From: JBLHGU01 sp047615875
GTDB lineage: Bacteria; Pseudomonadota; Gammaproteobacteria; Arenicellales; CAJQKF01
Length of the DNA: 29,597 bases
Reading direction: 5' to 3'
NCBI GenBank assembly: GCA_047615875.1
Contig: JBLHGU010000044.1
Span: 1-29,597, forward strand
Both the position numbers and the translations under genes were made by a program. Under the pieces are notes generated by a model, which searched no databases, was not told the DNA's origin, and was given only the letters and a program-made list of their open reading frames with translations. Shown here piece after piece: positions 1 through 8,429 of the stretch; within the stretch, counting starts at the first letter, position 1; each line of letters begins with the position of its first letter.

Positions 1-105
1 GAATTTTCGTTGCGAGGCGGCATAGTAGCGGTCGCGGCGTTCTACAATGGCTTGTGTGTTCCAGTCGATAGGGTCTGGTAGGTTGGCGCTGTCGATGTCG
101 TTCAT
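1..105 (-). CDS. N-terminal 35 codons of a protein cut by the window edge; possibly a class III aminotransferase
   Basis: Reading leftwards from an ATG at 105 there are 35 open codons that run off the window. The peptide begins MNDIDSANLPDPIDWN and continues with an ERRDRYYAASQRKF segment. An Arg-Arg-x-Arg-Tyr-Tyr-x-x-Ser-Gln stretch followed by Phe resembles the N-terminus of PLP-dependent class III aminotransferases (AGXT2-like), which would fit beside amine-degrading flavoenzymes. The match rests on a short segment and no catalytic residue is visible, so the family call is tentative. It is divergent from the flavoprotein gene starting at 172. The 66-bp gap between them must hold both promoters and is AT-rich, but I see no convincing -35/-10 pair. 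Confidence 0.4.
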   Translation of the reverse strand, partial: MNDIDSANLPDPIDWNTQAIVERRDRYYAASQRKF

Positions 106-171
106 TGGTAATGATCAATAAAATAATGCAGGTACTCTTATATTAATCTTGTTTCGTAGGCTTAGGAAATT

Positions 172-2622
172 TTGTCGCAAAACCATAGCAGAAAGGTCGT
201 CATTGTCGGTGGCGGCGTGATTGGGCTGGGTATCGCCTGGCATTTGTCACGTATGGGCGAAACTGATGTTCTGTTGGTAGAGAGAAATCCGATTTCCAGC
301 GGTACCTCCTGGCATGCTGCGGGTATTGTCGGTCCTCTACGCGCCTCGATGAACATGACTCGTCTGGCAGCCTATGCCACGGAATTGTTTCCCCAACTGG
401 AACAACTTACCGGTCAGGCCAGTGGTTACCAACGCACCGGTGGTTACTGGCTAGCGCAACAGCCTGAGCGTATGCAGGAACTGCGGCGTATTTACGATCT
501 ATCTTTACTCACGGGTATCGAAGCTCGTCTTATGACTGCTGGGGAGGTAGGCGAACGGGAACCTTATCTGAATACCACCAACTTAAGCGGTGCACTTATG
601 GTAGCCACTGATGCTCAGGCAAGCCCGGTGGATATTTGTAATGCCTATGCACGAGGCGCTCGACAAGATGGCGTGGAAATTCGAGAACAGACGAGTTGTA
701 TTGCTATTCATAGTAAGGCGGGCAGAGTAAGTAGTGTGGAGCTGAGTGATGGTAGCCACATTCAATGTGAAGCGGTGGTGAATTGCGCCGGTGCCTGGGC
801 GCCTATGGTAGGGGCTTTGGCCGGGGTGCCAGTGGCCTTGCAGGCGGTTCAACACATGTACGTTGTCACTGAGCCGGTGGCGGAATTGCCAAAGCCTTTT
901 CCCATTCTGCGTGATCTGGATAATGGTATTTATATCAAGGGCGATGCAGGCAAATTGGTGCTGGGTGGCTTCGAGCCCCATGCCAAGCTCTGGGACCCTG
1001 CCGGGCAGGATGGTGATCGAGCATTTCTCGAACTACCTGAAGACTGGGATCAGTTTGAACCCTTTATGCAGGCCGGGCTCGAACGCGTGCCACTGTTGAA
1101 TGAATGCGGAATCCAGCATTTTATGAATGGCCCGGAAAGCTTCACCCCTGACTCAAAACCCTTGTTGGGAGAATCACCTTATCTCGGTGGTTTTTATATT
1201 GCTGCAGGTTTGAATTCCACCGGCATGATGTCTTCAGCAGGCATAGGCAAGGCCATGGCTGAGTGGATTGTGGCAGGCGAAGCGCCGTTTGATTTATGGG
1301 AGGTAGATGTTGCTCGATTCGATCAAACTGCGTCAGCAACACCCTACGTGCAGGAGCGCATGCAAGAGGCGGTATCAGATGTATTTGCTATGCATTGGCC
1401 TTTTAAACTTCCCACTGCTGGACGGCAATTGCGCTGTTTGGCACTACATGATGAATGGTTAGAGCAGGGTGCAGTAATGGGTTGTCCGGCTGGTTGGGAG
1501 CGACCTTTGTGGTTCGCTGATAATGAGACCGAGAAACAATTCGATTATTCCTTCAATGAGCAATGCTGGTGGCCTTATGCGGAGCGCGAAACCCGACAAC
1601 TGACCGAAGCCACAGTATTGTTTGATCTGTCACCATTCTCAAAAATAAATGTGACTGGCCCGGATGCGCTGGAATTATTGCAATGGCTTTGCGCAAACGA
1701 CATTGATGTTGCGGTAGGAACAACCGTTTATACACAAATGTTAAATACCCAGGGCGGTATCGAGGCCGATATAACCATCAGTCGATTGGCTGAGGATAGT
1801 TTTCGCCTAACAGGTGGTGCTCCAACCCGATGGCGAGACCTGGCCAGGCTTCGTCGAAGTGCACACCATAGCAATCTACAAATAACCGATGTAACGGAGG
1901 ATGAATGCGTACTTGGCATGATGGGTCCGGGTTCGCGGACTATTCTGCAACAACTGTGTGAGCAGGATGTATCGACAGATGGATTACTCTTCGCCTGTTT
2001 CGAAACAATAGAGATTGCTGGCGTAGAGGTTACCGCAACCCGTATGAGTTTCGTTGGTGAACTGGGTTTCGAACTCTCAATACCAACGAAATCTGTTGTT
2101 GATGTTTATACGGCTATCAAGCAGATCGATACAAATGCCGAACTTCTCCTGGCAGGTCTCTTTTGTCTTGAAAGTGCCCGGCTGGAGAAAGCCTTCAGAC
2201 ATTGGGGTCATGATATTGGGCCGTTTGATACGCCACTAGAGGCCGGGCTTTCTTTCGCAGTTTGTTGGGATAAGGTTGGTGGTTTTCAAGGTCGTGATGC
2301 ATTGTTGAAACAACGTCAGCAGGGTGTCGATCGAACACTATTGTTGTTTGAGGTTTGTGTTACGGAAAACCCTAAGCCGCTGTTGTTACATGATGAACCA
2401 GTTTTCAAGAATGGACAATTATCAGGCCATACGACCTCCGGCGGACAGGGCTATCGAACCGGTAAAAGCCTGTGCTTCGCCTATATCAAGCACGCGCCCG
2501 GTGTGACAAAACCCGCTTTACTAAAAGACACTTATGAAATCCAGGTAGCCGGCCAACGCTATGCATTACAGCCTTTGGCGAGGGCCCCGTTCGATCCCAA
2601 TAACACCCGAATGATGGGCTAG
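172..2622 (+). CDS. Dimethylglycine/sarcosine dehydrogenase-like flavoprotein with C-terminal GcvT domain (paralog 1)
   Basis: This 816-residue protein has the DMGDH/SARDH architecture: an N-terminal DAO-type FAD domain (about 8-365), a short linker domain, and a GcvT-like folate-binding region (about 430 to the end). The dinucleotide motif GGGVIGLG lies at 13-20. SGTSWHAAG holds His48, the position that binds FAD covalently in mammalian DMGDH and SARDH. Family enzymes oxidatively demethylate N-methyl amino acids in the cytosol and pass the C1 unit to tetrahydrofolate. The start is TTG at 172, preceded by AGGAAA; no in-frame ATG lies nearby upstream, and the next one would delete the FAD motif. 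The next gene follows after 18 bp and is a paralog, so the two probably form an operon. The exact N-methyl substrate cannot be read from sequence. Confidence 0.9.
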   Translation: MSQNHSRKVVIVGGGVIGLGIAWHLSRMGETDVLLVERNPISSGTSWHAAGIVGPLRASMNMTRLAAYATELFPQLEQLTGQASGYQRTGGYWLAQQPERMQELRRIYDLSLLTGIEARLMTAGEVGEREPYLNTTNLSGALMVATDAQASPVDICNAYARGARQDGVEIREQTSCIAIHSKAGRVSSVELSDGSHIQCEAVVNCAGAWAPMVGALAGVPVALQAVQHMYVVTEPVAELPKPFPILRDLDNGIYIKGDAGKLVLGGFEPHAKLWDPAGQDGDRAFLELPEDWDQFEPFMQAGLERVPLLNECGIQHFMNGPESFTPDSKPLLGESPYLGGFYIAAGLNSTGMMSSAGIGKAMAEWIVAGEAPFDLWEVDVARFDQTASATPYVQERMQEAVSDVFAMHWPFKLPTAGRQLRCLALHDEWLEQGAVMGCPAGWERPLWFADNETEKQFDYSFNEQCWWPYAERETRQLTEATVLFDLSPFSKINVTGPDALELLQWLCANDIDVAVGTTVYTQMLNTQGGIEADITISRLAEDSFRLTGGAPTRWRDLARLRRSAHHSNLQITDVTEDECVLGMMGPGSRTILQQLCEQDVSTDGLLFACFETIEIAGVEVTATRMSFVGELGFELSIPTKSVVDVYTAIKQIDTNAELLLAGLFCLESARLEKAFRHWGHDIGPFDTPLEAGLSFAVCWDKVGGFQGRDALLKQRQQGVDRTLLLFEVCVTENPKPLLLHDEPVFKNGQLSGHTTSGGQGYRTGKSLCFAYIKHAPGVTKPALLKDTYEIQVAGQRYALQPLARAPFDPNNTRMMG

Positions 2623-2640
2623 GCAACCCTTGAACAGACT

Positions 2641-5073
2641 ATGAAAAACAAAGCAAGTATTGTCATTATCGGTGGCGGGGTTATGGGTGTCTCGCTTTTG
2701 TATCACCTGGCAAAACGCGGCTGGCAAGATTTGGCGCTACTGGAGAAGAATCAATTAACCGCTGGTTCCACCTGGCATGCGGCAGGATTGTGCACGCACT
2801 TCGCACACAGCCCTACCATTATGGAAATGCGCGCAACCTCAGTGCGTTTGTATCGGGATATTTTGCCGGCGGAAACCGGTACAGATGTTGGCTTCCATGC
2901 CTGTGGTGCACTTCGAATTACGCGATCCGAAGAACGCATGCGCGAGTTTATGCAAGTACAGGGTCTGGGAGAGTTTACCGGTTATCGATTTGATCTTTTA
3001 ACGCCTGAACAGCTTAAGGAAATCTATCCACTGACTACACTTGACGGTATCGTTGGGGCGATTCATGAGCCGGATGACGGTCATGTAGATCCGACTCTAG
3101 CTACCAACGCCATGGCGGAACGTGCGCGTGCCATGGGTGCGAGCATTTATCGGCAATGCCCGGTTAGAAAAATTGATCGGACTGAAAAAGGTTGGGTGTT
3201 AAGTACCGAACAGGGAGAGATTATCGCTGATCAGATTGTTAATGCAGCGGGTACATGGTGCCGTGAAATTGGCGACATGATGGGCGTAGATTTACCCGTT
3301 GTACCTATGTTGCATCAGTATCTGGTAACTGATTCTATTCCTGAAATTCAACAGAGGATAGCGGATGGCCAACCCGAGTTACCTATGATTCGTGATCCTG
3401 AGGAAAGCTGGTATCTGCGTCAGGAACGAGATGGCTACATTGTTGGACCCTACGAGAGTGACGGCCAGCCATGGTCTGTTGATGGCGTACCAGAGGCATT
3501 CGGTATGGAATTATTGCCACCTGACCTGGAGCGTATCGAGCATATTCTAGAGAAAGCCATGCAACGCGTTCCGGCATTGGAAACTGCAGGACTTAAAACT
3601 ACGGTTAACGGCCCTATTACATTTACTCCTGATGCCAACCCTCTGGTTGGGCCAGCCTTTGGTTTAGACAAAGCTTGGTTATTAACCGGCTCCAGCATGG
3701 GGGTTATGGAAGGCGGCGGCGCAGGTTCTTTCCTGGCCGACTGGATTACTAATGGTTCACCGCCTATGGATGCTCTGGCGATTGATTCTAGACGCTTCGG
3801 AGATTTCGCTGATCGTGATTATCGACTGGATAAAGCCGTAGAAGGATTTGGGTTGCAGTTTGGTGTGCATTTCCCTTTCGAAGAGCGGCCAGCCAGCAGG
3901 CAGAAACGCCTAACCCCTTTATACGATTTACAACACAGTCAGAGTGCGGTGTTTGGTTGTGCCTATGGCTGGGAGCGCCCTAACTACTTTTTGACCCCAG
4001 ACGCACCTACCGAACCAGACCTTACCTTTTTGCGACCAGGTTGGTTTGATTGTGTAGGTAATGAGTGTCGTCATGTGTCTGAAGCCGCAGGCATTGCGGA
4101 TATGTCTGTATTCAGCAAGTTTGAGATCAAGGGGCCAGATGCGGACAATTTTCTACAAACCCTGGGTAGCAATGCGCCGCCATCGAGAGATGGCAGGGTT
4201 GGGTTAACTCATGTGCTTACAGAAGCGGGTGGAGTGGCATCAGAGTTTTCCGTTTTACGCATTGCTCAGAATCATTATTACCTAAATAGTGCGGCTGCAG
4301 CCCAGCGACATGACCATGACCTGTTGCGTTGCCGAAGTGCGGCTTTTGATATTCAGCTGACCGATGTGACAGTAAAACAAGGAGTACTTGCCCTGATGGG
4401 TCCAGAAGCGGAAAAACTGTTACAACAGGTCTGCGAGATCTCATTATCGCATCAGGACTTCCCATGGTTATCCAGCCAAAACATTAGCGTTGGCGGAATT
4501 ACGCTGTTGGCCTTGAGAGTCTCCTATATTGGTGAGTCTGGTTTTGAGCTACACATGCCGCTAAATAAACTTAAACAGGTTTACGATGTTATTCATTCCG
4601 TCGCCAATAGTTTTGATTTGAGACCCTATGGCGCCTATGCCATGAATAGTATGCGGCTCGAGAAAGGTTATCGCGCCTGGGGTATGGATCTCACCACTGA
4701 ACGTACACCAATCGAGTCGGGACTCAGTTATCTCGTTAAAAATGAGCAGCGCGAATTTGTCGGTCGTGAAGCGCTAATAAAACGCAGCCAACTAGATTCA
4801 GACTGGCGTATGGTGCTACTTGAGCTAGATACGGATGGCGATCGTGAACCCTTTGCCAGCCACAGTGTTTTTTCCGCGGACGAGGCAGTTGGGATCATTA
4901 CCTCAGCAGCTTTTGGTCATCGCACAGCAAAGCGTTTGGCGCTGGCCTATCTAAAACCATCGGCTTTTAGCGAACAGCATTTTTCAGTTCGGGTGTTAGA
5001 TCGAATGCTAGATGCGCAAGTTTTGAATAGCCCTCCTTATGATGCCCAAAACCTACGAATGCGCGGACGCTAA
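2641..5073 (+). CDS. Dimethylglycine/sarcosine dehydrogenase-like flavoprotein with C-terminal GcvT domain (paralog 2)
   Basis: This 810-residue protein has the same architecture as its upstream neighbour. The Rossmann motif is GGGVMGVS at 11-18. The TAGSTWHAAGL segment places the predicted FAD-linking histidine at residue 46. The DAO domain is followed by a GcvT-type domain that starts around 480 (sequence ADMSVFSKFEIKGPDADNF) and runs to the C-terminus. It begins at an ATG 18 bp after the upstream stop, with no strong Shine-Dalgarno, which suggests co-transcription. The two paralogs differ throughout, so this is an old duplication and not a recent one. Two enzymes side by side suggest successive demethylations, for example dimethylglycine to sarcosine to glycine, but which does which step is inference. 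Confidence 0.9.
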   Translation: MKNKASIVIIGGGVMGVSLLYHLAKRGWQDLALLEKNQLTAGSTWHAAGLCTHFAHSPTIMEMRATSVRLYRDILPAETGTDVGFHACGALRITRSEERMREFMQVQGLGEFTGYRFDLLTPEQLKEIYPLTTLDGIVGAIHEPDDGHVDPTLATNAMAERARAMGASIYRQCPVRKIDRTEKGWVLSTEQGEIIADQIVNAAGTWCREIGDMMGVDLPVVPMLHQYLVTDSIPEIQQRIADGQPELPMIRDPEESWYLRQERDGYIVGPYESDGQPWSVDGVPEAFGMELLPPDLERIEHILEKAMQRVPALETAGLKTTVNGPITFTPDANPLVGPAFGLDKAWLLTGSSMGVMEGGGAGSFLADWITNGSPPMDALAIDSRRFGDFADRDYRLDKAVEGFGLQFGVHFPFEERPASRQKRLTPLYDLQHSQSAVFGCAYGWERPNYFLTPDAPTEPDLTFLRPGWFDCVGNECRHVSEAAGIADMSVFSKFEIKGPDADNFLQTLGSNAPPSRDGRVGLTHVLTEAGGVASEFSVLRIAQNHYYLNSAAAAQRHDHDLLRCRSAAFDIQLTDVTVKQGVLALMGPEAEKLLQQVCEISLSHQDFPWLSSQNISVGGITLLALRVSYIGESGFELHMPLNKLKQVYDVIHSVANSFDLRPYGAYAMNSMRLEKGYRAWGMDLTTERTPIESGLSYLVKNEQREFVGREALIKRSQLDSDWRMVLLELDTDGDREPFASHSVFSADEAVGIITSAAFGHRTAKRLALAYLKPSAFSEQHFSVRVLDRMLDAQVLNSPPYDAQNLRMRGR

Positions 5074-5087
5074 GCATCAATTGAGCT

Positions 5088-5173
5088 TGGGTAAAGTGAG
5101 GCGTAGGGTTGCTTAATAGCGAGAAGTGGATTTCTATTATTTACGATTGCATCTGATATGTTTGCGAGGTGAG
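5088..5173 (+). pseudogene. Decayed copy of the 3' end of an MBL-fold hydrolase gene
   Basis: About 75 bp here (from roughly 5099) aligns without gaps to the end of the MBL-fold gene at 16489-17403 and 17 bp past its stop (to about 17420), with roughly 8 mismatches. In the matching frame the residues after the stop are GVGLLNSEKWISIIYDCI, ending in TGA at 5154-5156; the intact gene has GVGMFSSEKWISIVYDSI. The Trp codon before this segment in the intact gene (TGG) is TGA here (5097-5099), so the fragment is untranslatable in this frame. Similarity fades upstream of about 5088 and stops sharply after 5173. It is a relic of a second MBL paralog or of a partial duplication, lying directly behind the flavoprotein operon. 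Confidence 0.75.
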
Positions 5174-5551
5174 CCTTAGAAGGAGCGAATCTATGTAAGC
5201 AAACATCTGAGGGTTTTCCAAAATAAGGACCATTAGTCCAATACGCTAATGCTAACATTCAGCCTGGTTCGAGAAGGAATTAGGTGAAATCAATGCAATT
5301 TGAATCCATAAACTTCAAACAGAAGTTAACCCAGGCAAGTGAGTCGTAGTTTAAAGAGATGTTATGAAGGCGAATTATTATCGGGTCAATGCAGTGAAGA
5401 TACAAGTCAATTCTTTTTAGCATGAACAGCACGATATCAATAAAAACTGTAATGGACTTAAAAAATTATTTTTTTGACATGCAAAAGATAGAGTCTTCTG
5501 ATTCACGAAATGCTGCGTATATAGCGACTAAAGATCTAATTTCAGATAAAA
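5174..5551. other. Region without a convincing gene
   Basis: AT-rich, stop-dense DNA between the MBL relic and the next ORF. The longest small ORF with an ATG is 45 codons (5422-5559); it has no Shine-Dalgarno and no recognisable motif, and its end overlaps the ATG at 5552. I see no terminator hairpin, tRNA or repeat. Confidence 0.4.
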
Positions 5552-5914
5552 ATGCCTGATCCTAGTTCGAAACTTGTCGAAGAAAAATTGTTTCGGATAA
5601 TCGCTGTTCATCCTGTAATTCTCCCCGGTGCAGAGCCGCCAGGATTGCGAATTGCTCCCAGGCCTATTGAGTTTCGTCAACCATCGACCTGTCCAACAAA
5701 ATGGGCAGTGGTTCCTCGACGGATCTCCGAGAAAAGCCAATGGTTGCTGCATAATATCGAGGGTGGAAAACCGAGTCGAGAACACGACTTAATATACCGC
5801 CATTGTTGGCAGATCTCGACCTCATGGAAATATCATAGGGAAGTTAAGAATGTCCTCGATTCCAGGGCGTATAAAGTGGACGAGGAGTTCTGCAAATATT
5901 TTAGAATGAGATAA
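5552..5914 (+). CDS. Hypothetical protein, 120 residues, doubtful
   Basis: An open frame from ATG at 5552 encodes a basic, soluble 120-residue protein rich in Pro and Arg in its first half (LPGAEPPGLRIAPRPIEF) and in charged aromatic residues in its second. I recognise no family, signal peptide or membrane segment. There is no Shine-Dalgarno sequence before the ATG. A competing open frame on the other strand covers much of the same DNA. The surrounding kilobase is decayed or non-coding, so this could be a chance ORF or a fragment of a broken gene. It is listed because it is the only long frame in this kilobase. Confidence 0.25.
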   Translation: MPDPSSKLVEEKLFRIIAVHPVILPGAEPPGLRIAPRPIEFRQPSTCPTKWAVVPRRISEKSQWLLHNIEGGKPSREHDLIYRHCWQISTSWKYHREVKNVLDSRAYKVDEEFCKYFRMR

Positions 5915-6012
5915 CGTGTAATATTTTTGGAATAATCCAACAATGTCGGATAGTAAAGGGAGGATAGATTGTTTAGTAAAGTAGCCGCTTTATTCCTATA
6001 CTAGTGCATCGC

Positions 6013-6041
6013 TTTTTATGTGCTTATCATAGTCATATAAT
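6013..6041 (+). promoter_or_regulatory. Candidate sigma-70 promoter
   Basis: A perfect -10 hexamer TATAAT lies at 6036-6041. Seventeen bases upstream, a T-rich stretch at 6013-6018 is only a 3/6 match to the -35 box. It sits about 90 bp before the ATG of the fucosyltransferase-like gene and points towards it. AT-rich context makes a chance match possible. Confidence 0.3.
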
Positions 6042-6130
6042 CTCAGATACAGACTAAGTTTTGCGGAGTTGTCTCATAAAAAATTTCACGAAATCAACGC
6101 CCAAACTTGAGACTGGAGAAAGAAAATCTA

Positions 6131-7036
6131 ATGAGAACAGAACACAATTGTCTACCTTCTCGCATTCTCTTATGCGTGCCACGAGGGGGAATGAATGACA
6201 CGCTCTGTCAGATTGAGAAATGTAGAGTTTACGCAAAAAAATATTCCCGTGCTTTGATCATTGATTCTCGCCGTTCCGGATTACGTGTCCCTTTTGCACA
6301 ATTATTTTTGTATCTAGACCCAAATGAAAATATCGATCTTGACTTAGCTGCTGTTGATTATGATCATTTAAACACTTTGTTATGCTGGCCAAGTGTGGTG
6401 CAAGGTAACATCGGTCAATATGACGTATCTTGGGGCGCTCATATTAGAAATTATGTTGAAACTAATTCAAGTGTCCGGTTAACTTTTAATTTTGAAAAAG
6501 ATTATTCATCTCCATTACTAGTTCATGAACAATGCGGAGGCGGTGACGATTCGCAAGTCATACTGACAAAGCTCAAAATTGCACCGGAAATAATGCTATA
6601 CCTAAACGCTCGTATTGCTGAACTTCCAAAAACCTATATCGCAGTACATGTCCGCAATACTGACCTTAAAACTAATTACATAGGCTATTTCGAGACAATT
6701 AATTCTAAGTTATTAGGAAAAAATGTCCTGATATGCAGTGATGATCTGAATGTCGCCAAATTTGCGAAGAAGTATTTGGTTCAATCAAATGTATTTACTG
6801 TGACCAACAGCCCAAACCGAAAAGAAACGCTAGACAATATTACTACCCCCAACTCAGACTCAAACTCAGAAATGAAGGTAGCCACAATGGATGCATTGAC
6901 CGACCTTATTGCACTCGCACAATCTAAGCGATTGTTTTTTTCAAATACTGAGTCGGGCGGAACATCGGGATTTTCCAGAATGGCTAGCTTCCTTTGGAGG
7001 AATCCAAAAATCATAGCATCTTTACTAGGTGACTAA
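6131..7036 (+). CDS. GT-B glycosyltransferase, O-fucosyltransferase/NodZ-like
   Basis: About 301 residues. The N-terminus carries LCVPRGGMNDTLCQIEKC (14-31), close to the Gly-Gly-x-Asn loop followed by a helix that opens fucosyltransferases of the GT11/GT23/NodZ/POFUT type. The middle has YIAVHVRNTD (169-178), matching the family His-x-Arg-x-x-Asp signature that binds GDP-fucose. A Ser/Gly-rich ESGGTSGFSRMA segment near the end fits the C-terminal nucleotide-binding part. The likely role is transfer of fucose or a related deoxysugar onto a surface glycan. I prefer ATG 6131, 12 bases after GGAG (6115-6118), over an upstream TTG at 6107 that would bury that site. The gene is more AT-rich than the flanking catabolic genes, which suggests transfer with a polysaccharide locus. 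The acceptor is unknown. Confidence 0.6.
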   Translation: MRTEHNCLPSRILLCVPRGGMNDTLCQIEKCRVYAKKYSRALIIDSRRSGLRVPFAQLFLYLDPNENIDLDLAAVDYDHLNTLLCWPSVVQGNIGQYDVSWGAHIRNYVETNSSVRLTFNFEKDYSSPLLVHEQCGGGDDSQVILTKLKIAPEIMLYLNARIAELPKTYIAVHVRNTDLKTNYIGYFETINSKLLGKNVLICSDDLNVAKFAKKYLVQSNVFTVTNSPNRKETLDNITTPNSDSNSEMKVATMDALTDLIALAQSKRLFFSNTESGGTSGFSRMASFLWRNPKIIASLLGD

Positions 7037-7168
7037 AGTTCGGTATCCGTGTTGTAGCGATTACCGTCAGCAGTAACTCAAACTTAATTTGTGTAGAGAT
7101 CCTTGCTCAACTAGAATAAATATATAATGGTCTATACATGATAAGACCTCCCTAAGTTTCAGGTTTCC

Positions 7169-8305
7169 TTGTACACATTTTCAGTCACAATATGTCGCGT
7201 GATCTTGCCGTTATTGATCGTAGAATCTCTAGAAAATCAGCGTGTAATTACGCATTTGAGGAATCAAACTATTAACCTGGATACAGAATCGGATTTATTA
7301 ACTTGTCATAAATCAAAAAAACTTGGCGTAGCGTTGGTTGGGCTTGGCATATACAGCACTAATTATCTTGCCCCTGCATTGCTATCAACACGCCATTGTT
7401 ATCTCAAGGGGATTGTCACCGGTACTCCCTCAAAAGCTAGTCAATGGAAATCCAAATACGCTTTGAAAGATGAACACATATATGACTATGACAACATGCA
7501 AGCAATTAGTAATGATCAGACTATTGATGTTATTTATATTGTTTTACCTACCGGCCTACATGCAAAATATGCTATTAAAGCTGCTGAAACGGGAAAGCAT
7601 ATTTGGTGCGAAAAACCAATGGCCCGAACGGCACAGGAATGTCAGGACATTATAGATGCATGTAGAGCAAATAACGTAAAGTTAAGCATTGGCTATCGGC
7701 TACATCATGAGGATAATACGCAAGCTATTGTCAATTATGCTCAATCAGGATCCTATGGCCGGATAGAAACTATTACATCCGAAGTAGGATACTGCCACAA
7801 GGGGAGGGATCACTGGAAGCATAGTAAGCGGCTAGGTGGCGGTGCAATTTACGACTTGGGTGTTTATTCCATAAATGTAGCCAGAAATATTATCGGTGAG
7901 GAACCAGTCGCGGTATTCGCAACTCATGAAATAGCTAGACCAGAAATATATAATCTAGTGGATGAAACGACTATTTTTCAACTTGAGTTTCCAGGTGGTG
8001 TTTTAGCAAAATGTGAGGTCAGTTTGGGAAAAGTGATGAATGATTTAAGAATATTTTGTGATAGTGGTTGGCTTAGTCTTTCACCATTTCAGCTATATAG
8101 TGGCATAAAAGGAATTACAAGTAGTGGCAGAGTAATGAATATCGATACTTGTAATCAGCAGGTAAAACAGATGGATAATGATGCATTGGCGATAATAAAT
8201 AAAACAGACGTCATGGTGTCCGGAGAGGAAGGACTAAAAGACATTCGAATTGTTGAGGCAATTTGTAAGTCAGCAGCGACCAATGGCCAGCGAGTAGTAT
8301 TGTAA
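7169..8305 (+). CDS. Gfo/Idh/MocA-family oxidoreductase, glucose-fructose-oxidoreductase-like
   Basis: A 378-residue frame with an N-terminal Rossmann fold. VALVGLGIYSTNYLAPAL (about 54-71) is the nucleotide loop; CEKPMA (147-152) is the family Glu-Lys-Pro motif whose Lys takes part in catalysis; GYRLHHE and GGGAIYDLGVYSIN carry the active-site Asp and Tyr positions. These segments resemble Zymomonas glucose-fructose oxidoreductase closely, so an NAD(P)-dependent sugar dehydrogenase or reductase is likely. In this setting it probably makes or edits a nucleotide sugar or glycan component. The start is uncertain: the frame opens with TTG at 7169 and has no good ribosome site, the first 50 residues are not conserved, and a later TTG at 7256 is possible. 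A TATAAT at 7123-7128 may belong to its promoter. It faces the next gene tail to tail across 124 bp. Confidence 0.75.
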   Translation: MYTFSVTICRVILPLLIVESLENQRVITHLRNQTINLDTESDLLTCHKSKKLGVALVGLGIYSTNYLAPALLSTRHCYLKGIVTGTPSKASQWKSKYALKDEHIYDYDNMQAISNDQTIDVIYIVLPTGLHAKYAIKAAETGKHIWCEKPMARTAQECQDIIDACRANNVKLSIGYRLHHEDNTQAIVNYAQSGSYGRIETITSEVGYCHKGRDHWKHSKRLGGGAIYDLGVYSINVARNIIGEEPVAVFATHEIARPEIYNLVDETTIFQLEFPGGVLAKCEVSLGKVMNDLRIFCDSGWLSLSPFQLYSGIKGITSSGRVMNIDTCNQQVKQMDNDALAIINKTDVMVSGEEGLKDIRIVEAICKSAATNGQRVVL

Positions 8306-8429
8306 GCCATAGAAATAGTATCTCTTCCGTGATTACTGTTCAATTTTTGACCAGAAAAAGAGCCTTAGTTTGGTAGGTTTTCTGAAAGCGCAGCTACAGA
8401 CCTTACTTGCGACGATCACTACTGAAGTC

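Noticed and set aside
5070..5258. A 62-codon minus-strand frame
   Set aside because: Half of it is antisense to the MBL relic and the remainder has no recognisable motif or ribosome site.
5293..5349. Short ORF starting MQFESINFKQKL, reminiscent of the N-terminus of a cupin protein
   Set aside because: Only 18 residues, and the following sequence shows no cupin His motif in any frame.
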